In this document: in pieces, positions 17,331-25,148 of the stretch
Layout: each line of letters starts with the position of its first letter
How positions within the stretch are numbered: position 1 is the first letter of the stretch
From: Desulfovibrio sp.
GTDB taxonomy: Bacteria; Desulfobacterota; Desulfovibrionia; Desulfovibrionales; Desulfovibrionaceae
Assembly (NCBI GenBank): GCA_022837365.1
Contig: JALHHV010000023.1
Span: forward strand, 1 to 25,148
Direction: 5' to 3'
DNA: 25,148 nucleotides
Notes under the pieces: model-generated
Seen by the model: the letters and a program-made list of their open reading frames with translations, nothing else
The model's database searches: none
What the model was told of the DNA's origin: nothing
Position numbers and translations under genes: made by a program

Positions 17331-17430
17331 CGCCCTTCGTTCCGCGCGTTCCATGGATCGCGTCCGTCTTTCGCCGGGCGGACACGGCGTCCCCTTTCCC
17401 GCGCAGCGCACCCCCGTACCGGAGAACCGC

Positions 17431-17589
17431 ATGGCCTTTGTCGTCATCTCCGCCGCCCGAACCACCCGGACCGTCCGCACCGGCAGCGCATCCCCCGGCA
17501 TCCGCCACATCCGCCGACTAATGCGGCGGGCCGCCGACGCTCCGTCCTCTCCCCACCCCAACGGCGGCGGCGCGGGGGCGTGGTCATGA
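17431..17589 (+). CDS. Possible small ORF (52 residues) coupled to the amidohydrolase
   Basis: The frame starts at ATG 17431 with GGAG six bases upstream. Its TGA (17587-17589) overlaps the amidohydrolase ATG (17586-17588) as ATGA, the usual form of translational coupling. The peptide begins MAFVVISAARTTRTVRTG, is Arg/Thr-rich and resembles no family I know. The amidohydrolase itself has a poor ribosome-binding site, which supports a coupling role. It could also be chance in GC-rich DNA. Confidence 0.3.
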   Translation: MAFVVISAARTTRTVRTGSASPGIRHIRRLMRRAADAPSSPHPNGGGAGAWS

Positions 17590-19376
17590 CGGCCGCACGC
17601 CCGCAAGCCCGCCCACGCCTGCTGGTCAACGCCCGGTTCCGCGACCCGCTGGCCCCCGCCACGTTGCGCGGGGCCGACCTGCCCGACGCCATGGCCGTGG
17701 AGGGCGGGCGCATCGTGGCCGTGGGCCGCGCGGCGGAACTGGCCCCCTTCGCCGACCGGGGCTTCCTCCGCGCCGACCTTGGCGGGGCCACGGTGGTGCC
17801 CGGCCTCATCGACTGCCATTCGCACCTGCTGCTCACCGGCATCATGGACCTGGGCATGGACGTTTCCATGGCCCGCACCCTGGACGAGGTGCTCGCCATG
17901 GCGGCCGACGCCGCGCGCGACGCATCCCCCGACGAGGTGGTCTACGGCTTCCGGTTCGAGGAACTGGACCTCGCGGAACGGCGCATGCCCACCAGGGCGG
18001 AACTGGACCGGGCGGCCCCCGACCGCGCCGTGCTGCTGATGCACGCCACCTGTCACCGCTGCGTCATGAATTCCCGCGCGCTGAAACTGCTGGCGGTGCC
18101 GCGCGGGCTGCCCGGCGCGGATACCGAGGATTCCCGCCCCGGCGGCCACCTTACCGGGGTGGTGCGCGACCCCGGCATTCTCACCTGGGTGTTTCCGGCC
18201 ATGCTGCGCGGCCTGGAGCGCGGCCACCTCGACGCGGCGGCGCAGTCTGCTTCCTGGTCGGCGCTACGGCGGGGCATCACCACCGTGCACTCCATGGAGG
18301 GAGGCGAACTGACGCCCGGCTGCTCCGCCGTGCTGCTGGACAATGCCTCCCGCCTGCCGCTGCGCGTGGTGTGCTGGAACCAGAGCATGGACCTGACCGA
18401 GGTGGAGCGGTTGTCGCTGCCGCGCGTGGGCGGATGCATCTGCGCCGACGGCGAACTGGACGCCCGCACCGCCGCGCTGTTCGAGCCCTATTCCGACGAT
18501 CCGGACAACGACGGCGCCCTGCTGTACACCCAGCGGGAAATGAACGACTTCGTGCTGTCCGCCCACTCGCGCGGATTGCAGGTGGCCGTGCACTGCGAGT
18601 CCGAACGGGCCATCGACCAGGTGCTGCGCGCCATCGAGCGCGCCCAGCGGCTGGAACCCCGCGCCGACTGCCGCCACCGCATCGAGCATTTCGAACTGCC
18701 CACGTGGGACCAGATCGACCGCATGGCGCGCGCCGGGGTGGTGGCCTCCATGCAGCCCGCGTTCGTCGAATCCTATTTAGGCGATGACCGCATGGCCCAC
18801 CTCGCCTCGCTGTTCGGCCCGCACCGCATGCGCCGCCTGCACCCCTACCGGGCCATCCTTGACGCCGGAGTGCGCGTGTGCGGCGGCTCCGACAGCCCGG
18901 TGACCGGGTACGACCCGCTGCGCGGCATGGCCTGCGCCGCGGCCCACCCCTTTGCGGAACAGTCGGTGACCATGGCCGAGGCCCTGCGCATGTTCACCAC
19001 CGAGGCCGCGTTTTCCACCTTCGAGGAAGCGGACAAGGGCCGCCTGGCCCCCGGCATGCTGGCCGACCTCGCGGTGCTGGGCGGCGACCCGCTGGACACG
19101 TGGAACGCCGGGGGCACGCGCGAAGACGTTGCGTCCATCCCCGTGCTGGGCGCGTGGGTGGGCGGGCGGCCCGTGGACCCGAGGAACGGGCCTCCCCATT
19201 TTGCCCCCCGCCGCCTATGCTGCCGCCGTTGGCAACCTGCCGCGCGCCCGGCGCGGCGCCGGAGGCGGCGGGCATTTTCCTGTCACCCGCCCCCGCTCCC
19301 CCGCTCCCCTCGCTTCCCAAAGACAAGAGAGGTACGCCCATGTCCGTTCCCGTCTATCTGGCGAAACTCGCAGTAA
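17586..19376 (+). CDS. Metal-dependent amidohydrolase, YtcJ-like (Amidohydro_3)
   Basis: A 596-residue hydrolase of the amidohydrolase superfamily; the substrate is unknown. The N-terminal sandwich domain (MAVEGGRIVAVG) leads into the barrel with the metal site H78xH80 (GLIDCHSHL). Further metal or catalytic residues are in VHCESE, RHRIEHFELP (H364, H368) and GGSDSPVTGYDPLRGM. The order matches YtcJ-type enzymes, cytoplasmic proteins usually about 530-540 residues long. Homology ends near residue 531 (GAWVGGRPVDP). A further 65 residues, rich in Arg and Pro, continue because no stop occurs in any frame from about 19150 to 19345. They overlap the next gene by 37 bases. ATG 17586 is chosen for the ATGA overlap with a small upstream frame; GTG 17580 is an alternative. 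Confidence 0.85.
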   Translation: MTAARPQARPRLLVNARFRDPLAPATLRGADLPDAMAVEGGRIVAVGRAAELAPFADRGFLRADLGGATVVPGLIDCHSHLLLTGIMDLGMDVSMARTLDEVLAMAADAARDASPDEVVYGFRFEELDLAERRMPTRAELDRAAPDRAVLLMHATCHRCVMNSRALKLLAVPRGLPGADTEDSRPGGHLTGVVRDPGILTWVFPAMLRGLERGHLDAAAQSASWSALRRGITTVHSMEGGELTPGCSAVLLDNASRLPLRVVCWNQSMDLTEVERLSLPRVGGCICADGELDARTAALFEPYSDDPDNDGALLYTQREMNDFVLSAHSRGLQVAVHCESERAIDQVLRAIERAQRLEPRADCRHRIEHFELPTWDQIDRMARAGVVASMQPAFVESYLGDDRMAHLASLFGPHRMRRLHPYRAILDAGVRVCGGSDSPVTGYDPLRGMACAAAHPFAEQSVTMAEALRMFTTEAAFSTFEEADKGRLAPGMLADLAVLGGDPLDTWNAGGTREDVASIPVLGAWVGGRPVDPRNGPPHFAPRRLCCRRWQPAARPARRRRRRAFSCHPPPLPRSPRFPKTREVRPCPFPSIWRNSQ

Positions 19377-20473
19377 AGAATCCCTCGGACAACCGCCTGG
19401 CCAAGATCCGGCGCCTGTGCGAGGCCATGGGCCTGCCCGACCGGGTGCGCCCCCTGGGCACCACGGGCGAGGACGAGGTGGTGGCCATCAAGATGCACTT
19501 CGGCGAAACAGGCAACGACACCTACGTGCATCCCACCTTCGCCCGGCAGGTGGTGGACTGTGTGAAGGCGGCGGGGGGCCGCCCGTTCCTCACCGATACC
19601 TGCACCCTGTACAAGTCCACCCGGCACAACGCCGTGGACCACCTGGAAACCGCCTACCGCCACGGCTTCACCCCCTACGTGGTGGATGCGCCGGTGATCA
19701 TCGCCGACGGCGTGACCAGCCGCTGCTACGAGGAGGTTCCCGTGAACCTCAAGCACTTCGCCTCGGTCAAGATCGCCCAGGCCTTCCGGTCCATCAGCGC
19801 CATGGTGGTCATCTCGCACTTCAAGGGGCACGCCTTCGGCGGCTTCGGCGGGGCCATCAAGAACCTGGCCATGGGCTGCGCGCCGCAGCTCGGCAAGATC
19901 GACCAGCACGGCCGCAGCGTGGTCATCTACCCCGGCTGCATCGGTTGCGGGCAGTGCGTGAAGGCTTGCCCGCGCGACGCGCTGACGCTGAAGAAAGCCA
20001 AGAAGGGGCGCAAGGCGGTCATCGACGCGGAACGCTGCATCGGCTGCTACGAATGCGTCAGCGTGTGCAACCAGGGGGCCATCGGCGTGGGGCTGCCCAC
20101 GGAATACGCGGACTTCGCCGAGCGCATGGCTGAATACGCCTACGGCGCGGTGCTGGGGAAGCAGGACCGCATCTGCTACCTGAACTTCCTGATGAACATC
20201 ACCCCTCAGTGCGACTGCGCGGGCTGGTCCGACCCGGCCATCGTGCCCGACATCGGCATCCTGGCCTCCACCGACCCGGTGGCCATCGACCAGGCCTGCC
20301 ACGACCTGGTCAAGGACGCGCCCAACCTGGTGCCCATGGAAGGCCACGCCATGCACAGTTGCGGCTACGACAAGTTCGCCGCCCTGCGCCCGCACACGCG
20401 CGGCTGGCATCAGGTGGAGTATGCCGCCTCCATCGGCATGGGCAGCCTGGACTACGAACTGGTCACCGTGTAA
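19340..20473 (+). CDS. DUF362 domain protein with two [4Fe-4S] ferredoxin motifs
   Basis: A 377-residue protein. DUF362 proteins of this size are common in anaerobes and their reaction is not established. The N-terminal and central parts carry the DUF362 signatures (KMHFGETGNDTYVHP, FLTDTCTLYKSTRHNAVDH, SHFKGHAFGGFGGAIKNL). A ferredoxin insert holds CIGCGQCVKACP (C200, C203, C206, C210) and CIGCYECVSVC (C233, C236, C239, C243), giving two [4Fe-4S] clusters. The C-terminus resumes the DUF362 core (ILASTDPVAIDQACHDLV). No signal peptide is seen, so it is probably a cytoplasmic redox protein. ATG 19340 follows GAGG. It overlaps the end of the amidohydrolase frame and is likely cotranscribed with it. 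A strong terminator follows. Confidence 0.9.
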   Translation: MSVPVYLAKLAVKNPSDNRLAKIRRLCEAMGLPDRVRPLGTTGEDEVVAIKMHFGETGNDTYVHPTFARQVVDCVKAAGGRPFLTDTCTLYKSTRHNAVDHLETAYRHGFTPYVVDAPVIIADGVTSRCYEEVPVNLKHFASVKIAQAFRSISAMVVISHFKGHAFGGFGGAIKNLAMGCAPQLGKIDQHGRSVVIYPGCIGCGQCVKACPRDALTLKKAKKGRKAVIDAERCIGCYECVSVCNQGAIGVGLPTEYADFAERMAEYAYGAVLGKQDRICYLNFLMNITPQCDCAGWSDPAIVPDIGILASTDPVAIDQACHDLVKDAPNLVPMEGHAMHSCGYDKFAALRPHTRGWHQVEYAASIGMGSLDYELVTV

Positions 20474-20841
20474 GGTCCATACGGACTGATCACGCAGAAA
20501 GCGCTCCCGGAATCCGTGGATTCCGGGGGCCTTTCCGTTTCTTTCCGGCGGCGGACCGCAACCGGCGTTGCCTCTGCGGCCAGCCTGCGATGGATTGGCG
20601 TGCCCGCGCGCCAACGTCACCGACATGCCGCGCCATCGTCACCCCGCCGGACCGCATGACTGTTTAATCATACAACTACGGGATATTGACGCGAAACTGC
20701 AAATGTGTGCAACATATCCTGCCCATAACAGTGCCGTTTTCCGGCCGCTCACGCGGTTGTGCGTAACGGCTGCCATATTCCCGGCGCCCGCCGCGCCGGC
20801 CCGCTTCGTGCTCACTCAACCCCAAGCGACAGGGGGTCGCA
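20474..20841 (+). other. Intergenic region before the ABC importer operon
   Basis: About 370 bases: a terminator at 20503-20545, then a non-coding stretch with a relatively AT-rich part (20660-20735). A TTGACG (20686-20691) lies there, but no good -10 stands at a standard distance, so the operon promoter is placed here only tentatively. AGGGGG (20831-20836) is the ribosome-binding site of the ATPase gene. Confidence 0.45.
20503..20545 (+). terminator. Intrinsic terminator after the DUF362 gene
   Basis: A 12-pair stem (20503-20514 with 20519-20530, one G-U; core CCCGGAATC/GATTCCGGG) with a CGTG loop is followed by a T-rich run (CTTTCCGTTTCTTT). This is the best rho-independent terminator in the window. 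Confidence 0.85.
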
Positions 20842-21894
20842 TTGTCCGCCATTCAACTTCTGAACGTCAGCAGGCACTGGGGCGACGTCCGCGCCGTTGA
20901 CGACGTCTCCTTCGAGGTGGAACAGGGCACCATGCTGGTGCTGCTGGGGCCTTCGGGCTGCGGCAAGTCCACCACCCTGCGGCTCATCGCGGGCCTGGAA
21001 TCCGTCACCTCGGGCCGCATCATGATCGGCGAGCGCGACGTCACCAACCTGCCCCCGGCCCAGCGCCAGCTGGCCATGGTCTTCCAGTCCTACGCGCTGT
21101 TCCCGCACCTGACGGTGCGCGAGAACATCCTGTTCGGGCTCACCGTGCGCAGGGTGCCGGAGGCCGAGCGCGAAAAACGCCTGGCCCGCGCCGTGGACAT
21201 CCTGGGCCTTGGCGCCCTGCTGCAACGCAAGCCGGGCGAGCTTTCCGGCGGGCAGCAGCAGCGCGTGGCCCTGGGCCGCGCCCTGGTGGCCGAGGCCGCC
21301 GTGTGCCTGATGGACGAGCCGCTCTCCAACCTGGACGCCAAGCTGCGCCACGAGATGCGGCGAGAAATCCGGGCCTTGCAGCAGACCCTGGGCATGACCA
21401 TGGTCTACGTCACCCACGACCAGACCGAGGCCATGAGCATGGCCGACCGCATCATCCTGATGCAGGGCGGGCGCATCGTGCAGAACGCCACCCCCTCCGA
21501 ACTGTATTCCCGCCCCGCCACCACCTTCGCGGGCAATTTCATCGGCACCCCGCCCATGAACCTGGTGCGCCTGGACGACCAGCGCGGCAGCGTGTGCGTG
21601 GCGGGCAGCCGTTCCGGCAGGGTGAGCGTGGTGGACAGCCCGGACTATATCCTGGGCATCCGGCCGGAGCACGTGCGCATCGCGCCCGAAGGGTGGCGCG
21701 CCGTGGTGGAAAGCGTGGAATACCTGGGTTCCAGCTCGGTGCTGGGCTGCCGCGTGGGGGGCGAGGAGCTTTCCGTGGTGGTGGACGGCGTGCCGACCAT
21801 CGCCGTGGGGGCCGAGATCTACCTGCACTGCCCGGACGAGCACATCCACGTCTTCGACGCGCAAACCGGCGAACGGCGCGGCACCTGCCAATGA
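20842..21894 (+). CDS. ABC importer ATP-binding subunit, UgpC/MalK type
   Basis: A 350-residue ATPase that powers a carbohydrate- or glycerol-3-phosphate-type importer at the inner membrane. Walker A is GPSGCGKST (residues 36-44), the signature is LSGGQQQR (from 134), Walker B ends in CLMDEP (Glu159), and the switch histidine is H192 (VTHDQTEAMSMADR). A C-terminal TOBE/OB region (GIRPEHVRI) is present, as in UgpC, MsmX and MalK. The start is a TTG codon at 20842 with AGGGGG five bases upstream; the next Met would remove the first strand of the ATPase fold. The binding-protein gene follows after 95 bases and two permeases after that. The substrate cannot be told from this subunit. Confidence 0.92.
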   Translation: MSAIQLLNVSRHWGDVRAVDDVSFEVEQGTMLVLLGPSGCGKSTTLRLIAGLESVTSGRIMIGERDVTNLPPAQRQLAMVFQSYALFPHLTVRENILFGLTVRRVPEAEREKRLARAVDILGLGALLQRKPGELSGGQQQRVALGRALVAEAAVCLMDEPLSNLDAKLRHEMRREIRALQQTLGMTMVYVTHDQTEAMSMADRIILMQGGRIVQNATPSELYSRPATTFAGNFIGTPPMNLVRLDDQRGSVCVAGSRSGRVSVVDSPDYILGIRPEHVRIAPEGWRAVVESVEYLGSSSVLGCRVGGEELSVVVDGVPTIAVGAEIYLHCPDEHIHVFDAQTGERRGTCQ

Positions 21895-21989
21895 CACGGT
21901 TCCGCGACACGACGGACACGATTTCCCCGCACGGGCGGGCCACGATCCTCGACCATCATCCCCAACGCAACATCGCAGGAGGCATCACA

Positions 21990-23285
21990 ATGGCCGGATT
22001 CAGGAAAGCGTGCACCTTGATGGCGGCGGCCCTGCTGTCGCTGACGCTGCTGGCGGGCACCGCACTGGCGGAAAAGGTGAACCTCACCTTCTACTTCCCG
22101 GTTGCCGTCGGCGGGTCCATCACCAAGATCGTGGAGGGCATGACCGACCAGTTCATGAAGGAACACCCCGACATCAAGATCACCCCGGTGTACGCCGGCA
22201 TCTACCGCGAAACCCTCACCAAGGCCCTCACCGCCCTGCGCGGGGGCGAGCCGCCGCACATCGCGGTGCTGCTGTCCACCGACATGTACACCCTCATCGA
22301 CGAGGACGCGGTGGTGCCCTACGACGACATCCTGAAGCCCGAGGAAATGGGCTTCGTCAAGGCGTACTTCCCCGGCTTCATGCGCAACAGCCAGACCGGC
22401 GGCAAGACCTGGGGCATTCCCTTCCAGCGCTCCACCATCGTGATGTACTGGAACAAGGAAGCCTTCAAGGCCGCCGGGCTGGACCCCGAAAAGGGCCCCG
22501 CCAACTGGAACGAACTGGTGGAAATGGGCAAGAAGCTGACCGTGCGCGACGCTTCCGGCAAGGTCACCCAGTGGGGCGTGGCCATTCCCTCCACCGGGTA
22601 CGCCTACTGGATGTTCCAGGCCCTGGCCATCCAGAACGGCGTGGAACTGATGAACGCCGAAGGCACCAGGACCGACTTCGACAACCCCAAGGCCGTCGAG
22701 GCCCTGCAATTCCTGGTGGACCTGGCCTACAAGCACGAGGTGTCCCCCAAGGGCACCATCGACTGGGCCACCACCCCGCGCGACTTCTTCGAGCGCAAGA
22801 CCGCCATCATGTGGACCACCACCGGCAACCTGACCAACGTGCGCACCAACGCGCCCTTCCCCTTCGGCGTGGGCATGCTGCCCGCCAGCGCGCGCCCCGG
22901 CTCGCCCACGGGCGGCGGCAACTTCTACATCTTCAAGAAGGCCACCCCCGCCGAACGCAAGGCGGCCGTCACCTTCGTGCAGTGGATGACCAGCGCGGAA
23001 CGCGCCGCCCAGTGGGGCATCGACACCGGCTACGTGGCCGTGCGCCCCGACGCCTGGGAAACCCCGGCCATGAAGGACTACGTGGCCACGTTCCCCGTGG
23101 CGGCCGTGGCCCGCGACCAGCTGGCCCACGCCGTGCCGGAACTGTCCACCCACGACAACCAGCGCGTGACCAAGGCGCTGGACGACGCCATCCAGGCCGC
23201 CGTGACCGGCTCCAAAAAGCCCGCCGACGCCCTGAAGGACGCCCAGAAGGAAGCGGAACGCATCCTGCGCCGCTACGGCAAGTAG
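21990..23285 (+). CDS. ABC importer periplasmic substrate-binding protein, UgpB-like (family 1)
   Basis: A 431-residue extracellular solute-binding protein. The signal peptide (ACTLMAAALLSLTLLAGTALA, residues 7-27) ends at an AxA site before EKVNLTFYFPV. The body has the family 1 pattern seen in UgpB and maltose-type binding proteins: VEGMTDQFMKEHPDIKITP, GGEPPHIAVLLSTDMYTL, WGIPFQRSTIVMYWNKEAF and TGGGNFYIFKKATPAERKAA. The nearest remembered match is the glycerol-3-phosphate binder UgpB, but a sugar or other polyol is possible. ATG 21990 has GCAGGAGG seven bases upstream. A GC hairpin (23353-23379) lies between this gene and the first permease, a common way to raise binding-protein mRNA above that of the membrane subunits. 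Confidence 0.9.
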   Translation: MAGFRKACTLMAAALLSLTLLAGTALAEKVNLTFYFPVAVGGSITKIVEGMTDQFMKEHPDIKITPVYAGIYRETLTKALTALRGGEPPHIAVLLSTDMYTLIDEDAVVPYDDILKPEEMGFVKAYFPGFMRNSQTGGKTWGIPFQRSTIVMYWNKEAFKAAGLDPEKGPANWNELVEMGKKLTVRDASGKVTQWGVAIPSTGYAYWMFQALAIQNGVELMNAEGTRTDFDNPKAVEALQFLVDLAYKHEVSPKGTIDWATTPRDFFERKTAIMWTTTGNLTNVRTNAPFPFGVGMLPASARPGSPTGGGNFYIFKKATPAERKAAVTFVQWMTSAERAAQWGIDTGYVAVRPDAWETPAMKDYVATFPVAAVARDQLAHAVPELSTHDNQRVTKALDDAIQAAVTGSKKPADALKDAQKEAERILRRYGK

Positions 23286-23352
23286 GGGCGCACGCCGCGC
23301 CTGCCCCCCTGCTGCCCGACGGGCGGGCCGACTGACCGAAAGCCCTGGCCGG

Positions 23353-23379
23353 GGCGGGGCCGTGCGCTCCGCCCCCGCC
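23353..23379 (+). other. Hairpin between the binding protein and the first permease
   Basis: GGCGGGG (23353-23359) pairs with CCCCGCC (23373-23379). It has no T-run. Such stems after binding-protein genes often limit downstream expression or protect the upstream message. Confidence 0.4.
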
Positions 23380-23424
23380 GGGGACATGCTCCCCAACCGG
23401 CCGTCCACCCTGCCGCGCACCGTC

Positions 23425-23467
23425 CATTCCGCCCTCACAGCCCATTCCGCCCTCACAGCCCATTCCG
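23425..23467 (+). repeat. Tandem 18-bp repeat before the first permease
   Basis: CATTCCGCCCTCACAGCC occurs twice back to back (23425-23442, 23443-23460) and is followed by a partial third copy (CATTCCG). It ends at the GGAGG ribosome-binding site of the permease. The origin is probably slippage; copy number may vary between strains. Confidence 0.75.
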
Positions 23468-23478
23468 GAGGTCCATCC

Positions 23479-24372
23479 GTGTTCCCAGCCTTCCGCAGCC
23501 CCGCCACCATGCGGAACATCCACGCCTGGCTCCTGCTGCTGCCGGCCCTGGCGTTCATCGCCGCGTTCACCCACCTTCCGGCGGTGAACACCTTCATCCA
23601 CAGCTTCTTCCTGGACGGCCGGGGCGGCGCGCCCGCGGAGTTCGTGGGGCTGGAGCACTACCAGTACCTGCTGGAGGACGAGGTGTTCCGCAAGGCGCTG
23701 GTGAACAACCTGCTGTTCGCCTGCGGCACCATTCCGCTGTCCATCGGCCTGGCCATGACCATGGCCTTCCTGGTCAACGCCGGGCTGGCCGGGCAGTCGG
23801 TGCTGCGGCTGTGCTACTTCGTGCCCACGGTGCTGCCCATGATCGCGGTGGCCAACATCTGGCTGTTCTTCTACACGCCGGAATACGGCCTGCTGGAACA
23901 GATTCGCGGGGCGCTGGGCATGACCGGGGTGAACTGGCTGGGCAGCGAGTCCACGGCGCTGCCGTGCGTCATCGCCGTGGCGGTGTGGAAGGACGCGGGC
24001 TTCTTCATGATCTTCTACCTGGCGGCGTTGCAGCAGATACCCCCTTCGCTGGCCGAGGCGGCCATGCTGGAGGGGGCGTCGCGCCTGTACTACTACCGCC
24101 GGGTGGTCATACCGCTCCTGATGCCCACCACCCTGTTCGTGCTGGTAAACGCCACCATCAACGCCTTCCGCATGGTGGACCACCTGTTCGTGCTCACCCA
24201 GGGCGGCCCCAACAACGCCAGTTCGCTGCTGCTCTACTACATCTACGAAGTCAGCTTCAAATTCTGGGATACCGGCTACGGGGCAACGCTGACCATGGTG
24301 CTGCTCGGCTTCCTGGCCCTGGCCTCCATCGGCCAGTTCGGCTTTCTCGAACGCAAGGTGCACTACAGATGA
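23479..24372 (+). CDS. ABC importer permease 1, UgpA/MalF type
   Basis: A 297-residue inner-membrane protein of the binding-protein-dependent permease family with about six hydrophobic segments, starting with HAWLLLLPALAFIAAF. The cytoplasmic EAA loop that docks on the ATPase reads EAAMLEGASRLYYYRRVVIP. The start is taken as GTG 23479 because GGAGG lies seven bases upstream. An ATG at 23509 (MRNIHAWLLL) is possible but has no ribosome-binding site, and an in-frame GTG at 23362 would add a non-conserved stretch including the tandem repeat. The TGA overlaps the ATG of the second permease by four bases (ATGA), so the two are translationally coupled. Confidence 0.9.
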   Translation: MFPAFRSPATMRNIHAWLLLLPALAFIAAFTHLPAVNTFIHSFFLDGRGGAPAEFVGLEHYQYLLEDEVFRKALVNNLLFACGTIPLSIGLAMTMAFLVNAGLAGQSVLRLCYFVPTVLPMIAVANIWLFFYTPEYGLLEQIRGALGMTGVNWLGSESTALPCVIAVAVWKDAGFFMIFYLAALQQIPPSLAEAAMLEGASRLYYYRRVVIPLLMPTTLFVLVNATINAFRMVDHLFVLTQGGPNNASSLLLYYIYEVSFKFWDTGYGATLTMVLLGFLALASIGQFGFLERKVHYR

Positions 24373-25148
24373 GCCAGACCAACATCTACGACAGCCGGGG
24401 CCTGGCCCGCGTGCTGGACACCGCCGCCGCGTGGACCCTGGCCCTGCTGTGGGCGCTGCCGCTGCTGTACGCCGTGTGGACGGCCTTTCACCCTTCGGAA
24501 TTTTCCACCCGGTTCAGCCTTACCGCGCCGCTGACGCTGGATAATTTCCGCATGGCGTGGAACGCGGCCCCCTTCGCCCGCTACCTGGTCAACACCGTGC
24601 TGCTGGTGACCATGGTGCTGGCCGGGCAACTGGTGCTGTGCACGCTGGCGGCCTACGCCTTCGCCAAGTACGACTTCCCCGGCAAGGGCATCCTGTTCGC
24701 GCTGGTGCTCATGCAGCTCATGATAATGCCCGACGTGCTGGTGGTGGAGAACTACCGCACCATGTCGGCCATCGGGGTGCTGGATTCCACGCTGGCCATC
24801 GGCCTGCCGTACATGGCGTCGGCCTTCGGCATCTTTCTGCTGCGCCAGACCTTCAAGAGCATCCCGAAGGAACTGGACGAGGCCGCCGCCGTGGAAGGGG
24901 CCAGCACCCTGCAAATCCTCTGGAAGGTGTACGTGCCGCTGGGCAAGCCGGTGTACCTGGCCTACGCGCTGGTTTCCATCAGCTACCACTGGAACAACTT
25001 CCTGTGGCCGCTCATCGTCACCAACACCACCAATTCCCGGCCGCTCACCGTGGGCTTGCAGGTGTTCTCGTCCACCGAACAGGGGGTGGACTGGTCGATC
25101 ATCACGGCGGCCACCCTGATGACCTCCGGCCCGCTGCTGATCGGCTTT
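24369..25148 (+). CDS. ABC importer permease 2, UgpE/MalG type (runs off the window)
   Basis: The first 260 codons of the second permease. It starts at ATG 24369 in an ATGA overlap with permease 1. Hydrophobic segments begin with TLALLWALPLLYAVW and include TVLLVTMVLAGQLVLCTLAAYAF. The EAA loop is EAAAVEGASTLQILWKVYVP, followed by the family's NNFLWPLIV segment. UgpE-type proteins are about 280 residues, so only about 20 C-terminal residues should lie beyond the window edge. With the preceding genes it completes a typical two-permease importer with one kind of ATPase. Confidence 0.92.
   Translation, partial: MSQTNIYDSRGLARVLDTAAAWTLALLWALPLLYAVWTAFHPSEFSTRFSLTAPLTLDNFRMAWNAAPFARYLVNTVLLVTMVLAGQLVLCTLAAYAFAKYDFPGKGILFALVLMQLMIMPDVLVVENYRTMSAIGVLDSTLAIGLPYMASAFGIFLLRQTFKSIPKELDEAAAVEGASTLQILWKVYVPLGKPVYLAYALVSISYHWNNFLWPLIVTNTTNSRPLTVGLQVFSSTEQGVDWSIITAATLMTSGPLLIGF

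Noticed and set aside
1..25148. Mobile element, CRISPR array, tRNA or phage genes
   Set aside because: No transposase or integrase motifs, no regularly spaced identical repeats and no tRNA-like cloverleaf were seen; the gene set is ordinary metabolism and transport.

Overview
The window is GC-rich and reads as the chromosome of a sulfate-reducing bacterium of the Desulfovibrionaceae (Desulfovibrio or Nitratidesulfovibrio type). The reasons are a Desulfovibrio-style 905-residue molybdenum aldehyde oxidoreductase (Mop), two selenocysteine-containing periplasmic formate dehydrogenases with FdhE factors, and a tetraheme cytochrome c3 encoded beside one of them. The genus is inferred from gene content and was not confirmed by a search.

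Left part, minus strand (4-3885): a molybdopterin-binding MoeA/MogA-like gene lies upstream of mop, separated from it by three GC-rich stem-loops. The molybdopterin-binding gene carries an apparent one-base frameshift. A 600-bp, comparatively AT-rich divergent region (3886-4486) separates this unit from the formate dehydrogenases.

Centre, plus strand (4487-15093): two formate dehydrogenase operons stand in tandem. Operon 1 is fdhA1-fdhB1-fdhE1 (4487-9249). Operon 2 is fdhA2-fdhB2-fdhE2-cytochrome c3 (9892-15093). Each alpha gene contains an in-frame UGA with a conserved SECIS hairpin just downstream, so each is one gene and not two. Both operons are preceded by the same promoter architecture: a 35-bp upstream element and an extended -10, at matching spacing. 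fdhB2 is frameshifted after its last cluster-binding cysteine by what looks like a 17-bp deletion. The enzymes would oxidise formate, or reduce CO2, in the periplasm and exchange electrons with cytochrome c3.

Next come a single-domain ModE-type regulator (15427-15831), which fits a molybdenum/tungsten enzyme cluster, and a DUF697/YcjF-like membrane protein (16074-17330). An amidohydrolase of the YtcJ type (17586-19376) follows, overlapping a DUF362 protein with two [4Fe-4S] motifs (19340-20473) that ends in a strong terminator.

Right end (20842-25148): a Ugp/Mal-type ABC importer operon in the order ATPase, binding protein, permease, permease. The last gene runs off the window.

No tRNA, rRNA, CRISPR array, insertion sequence or phage gene was seen. 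The most unusual points are the duplicated promoter element, the two frameshifts in molybdenum-linked genes and the long structured leader of fdhA2. I did not find a clearly new multi-gene system.
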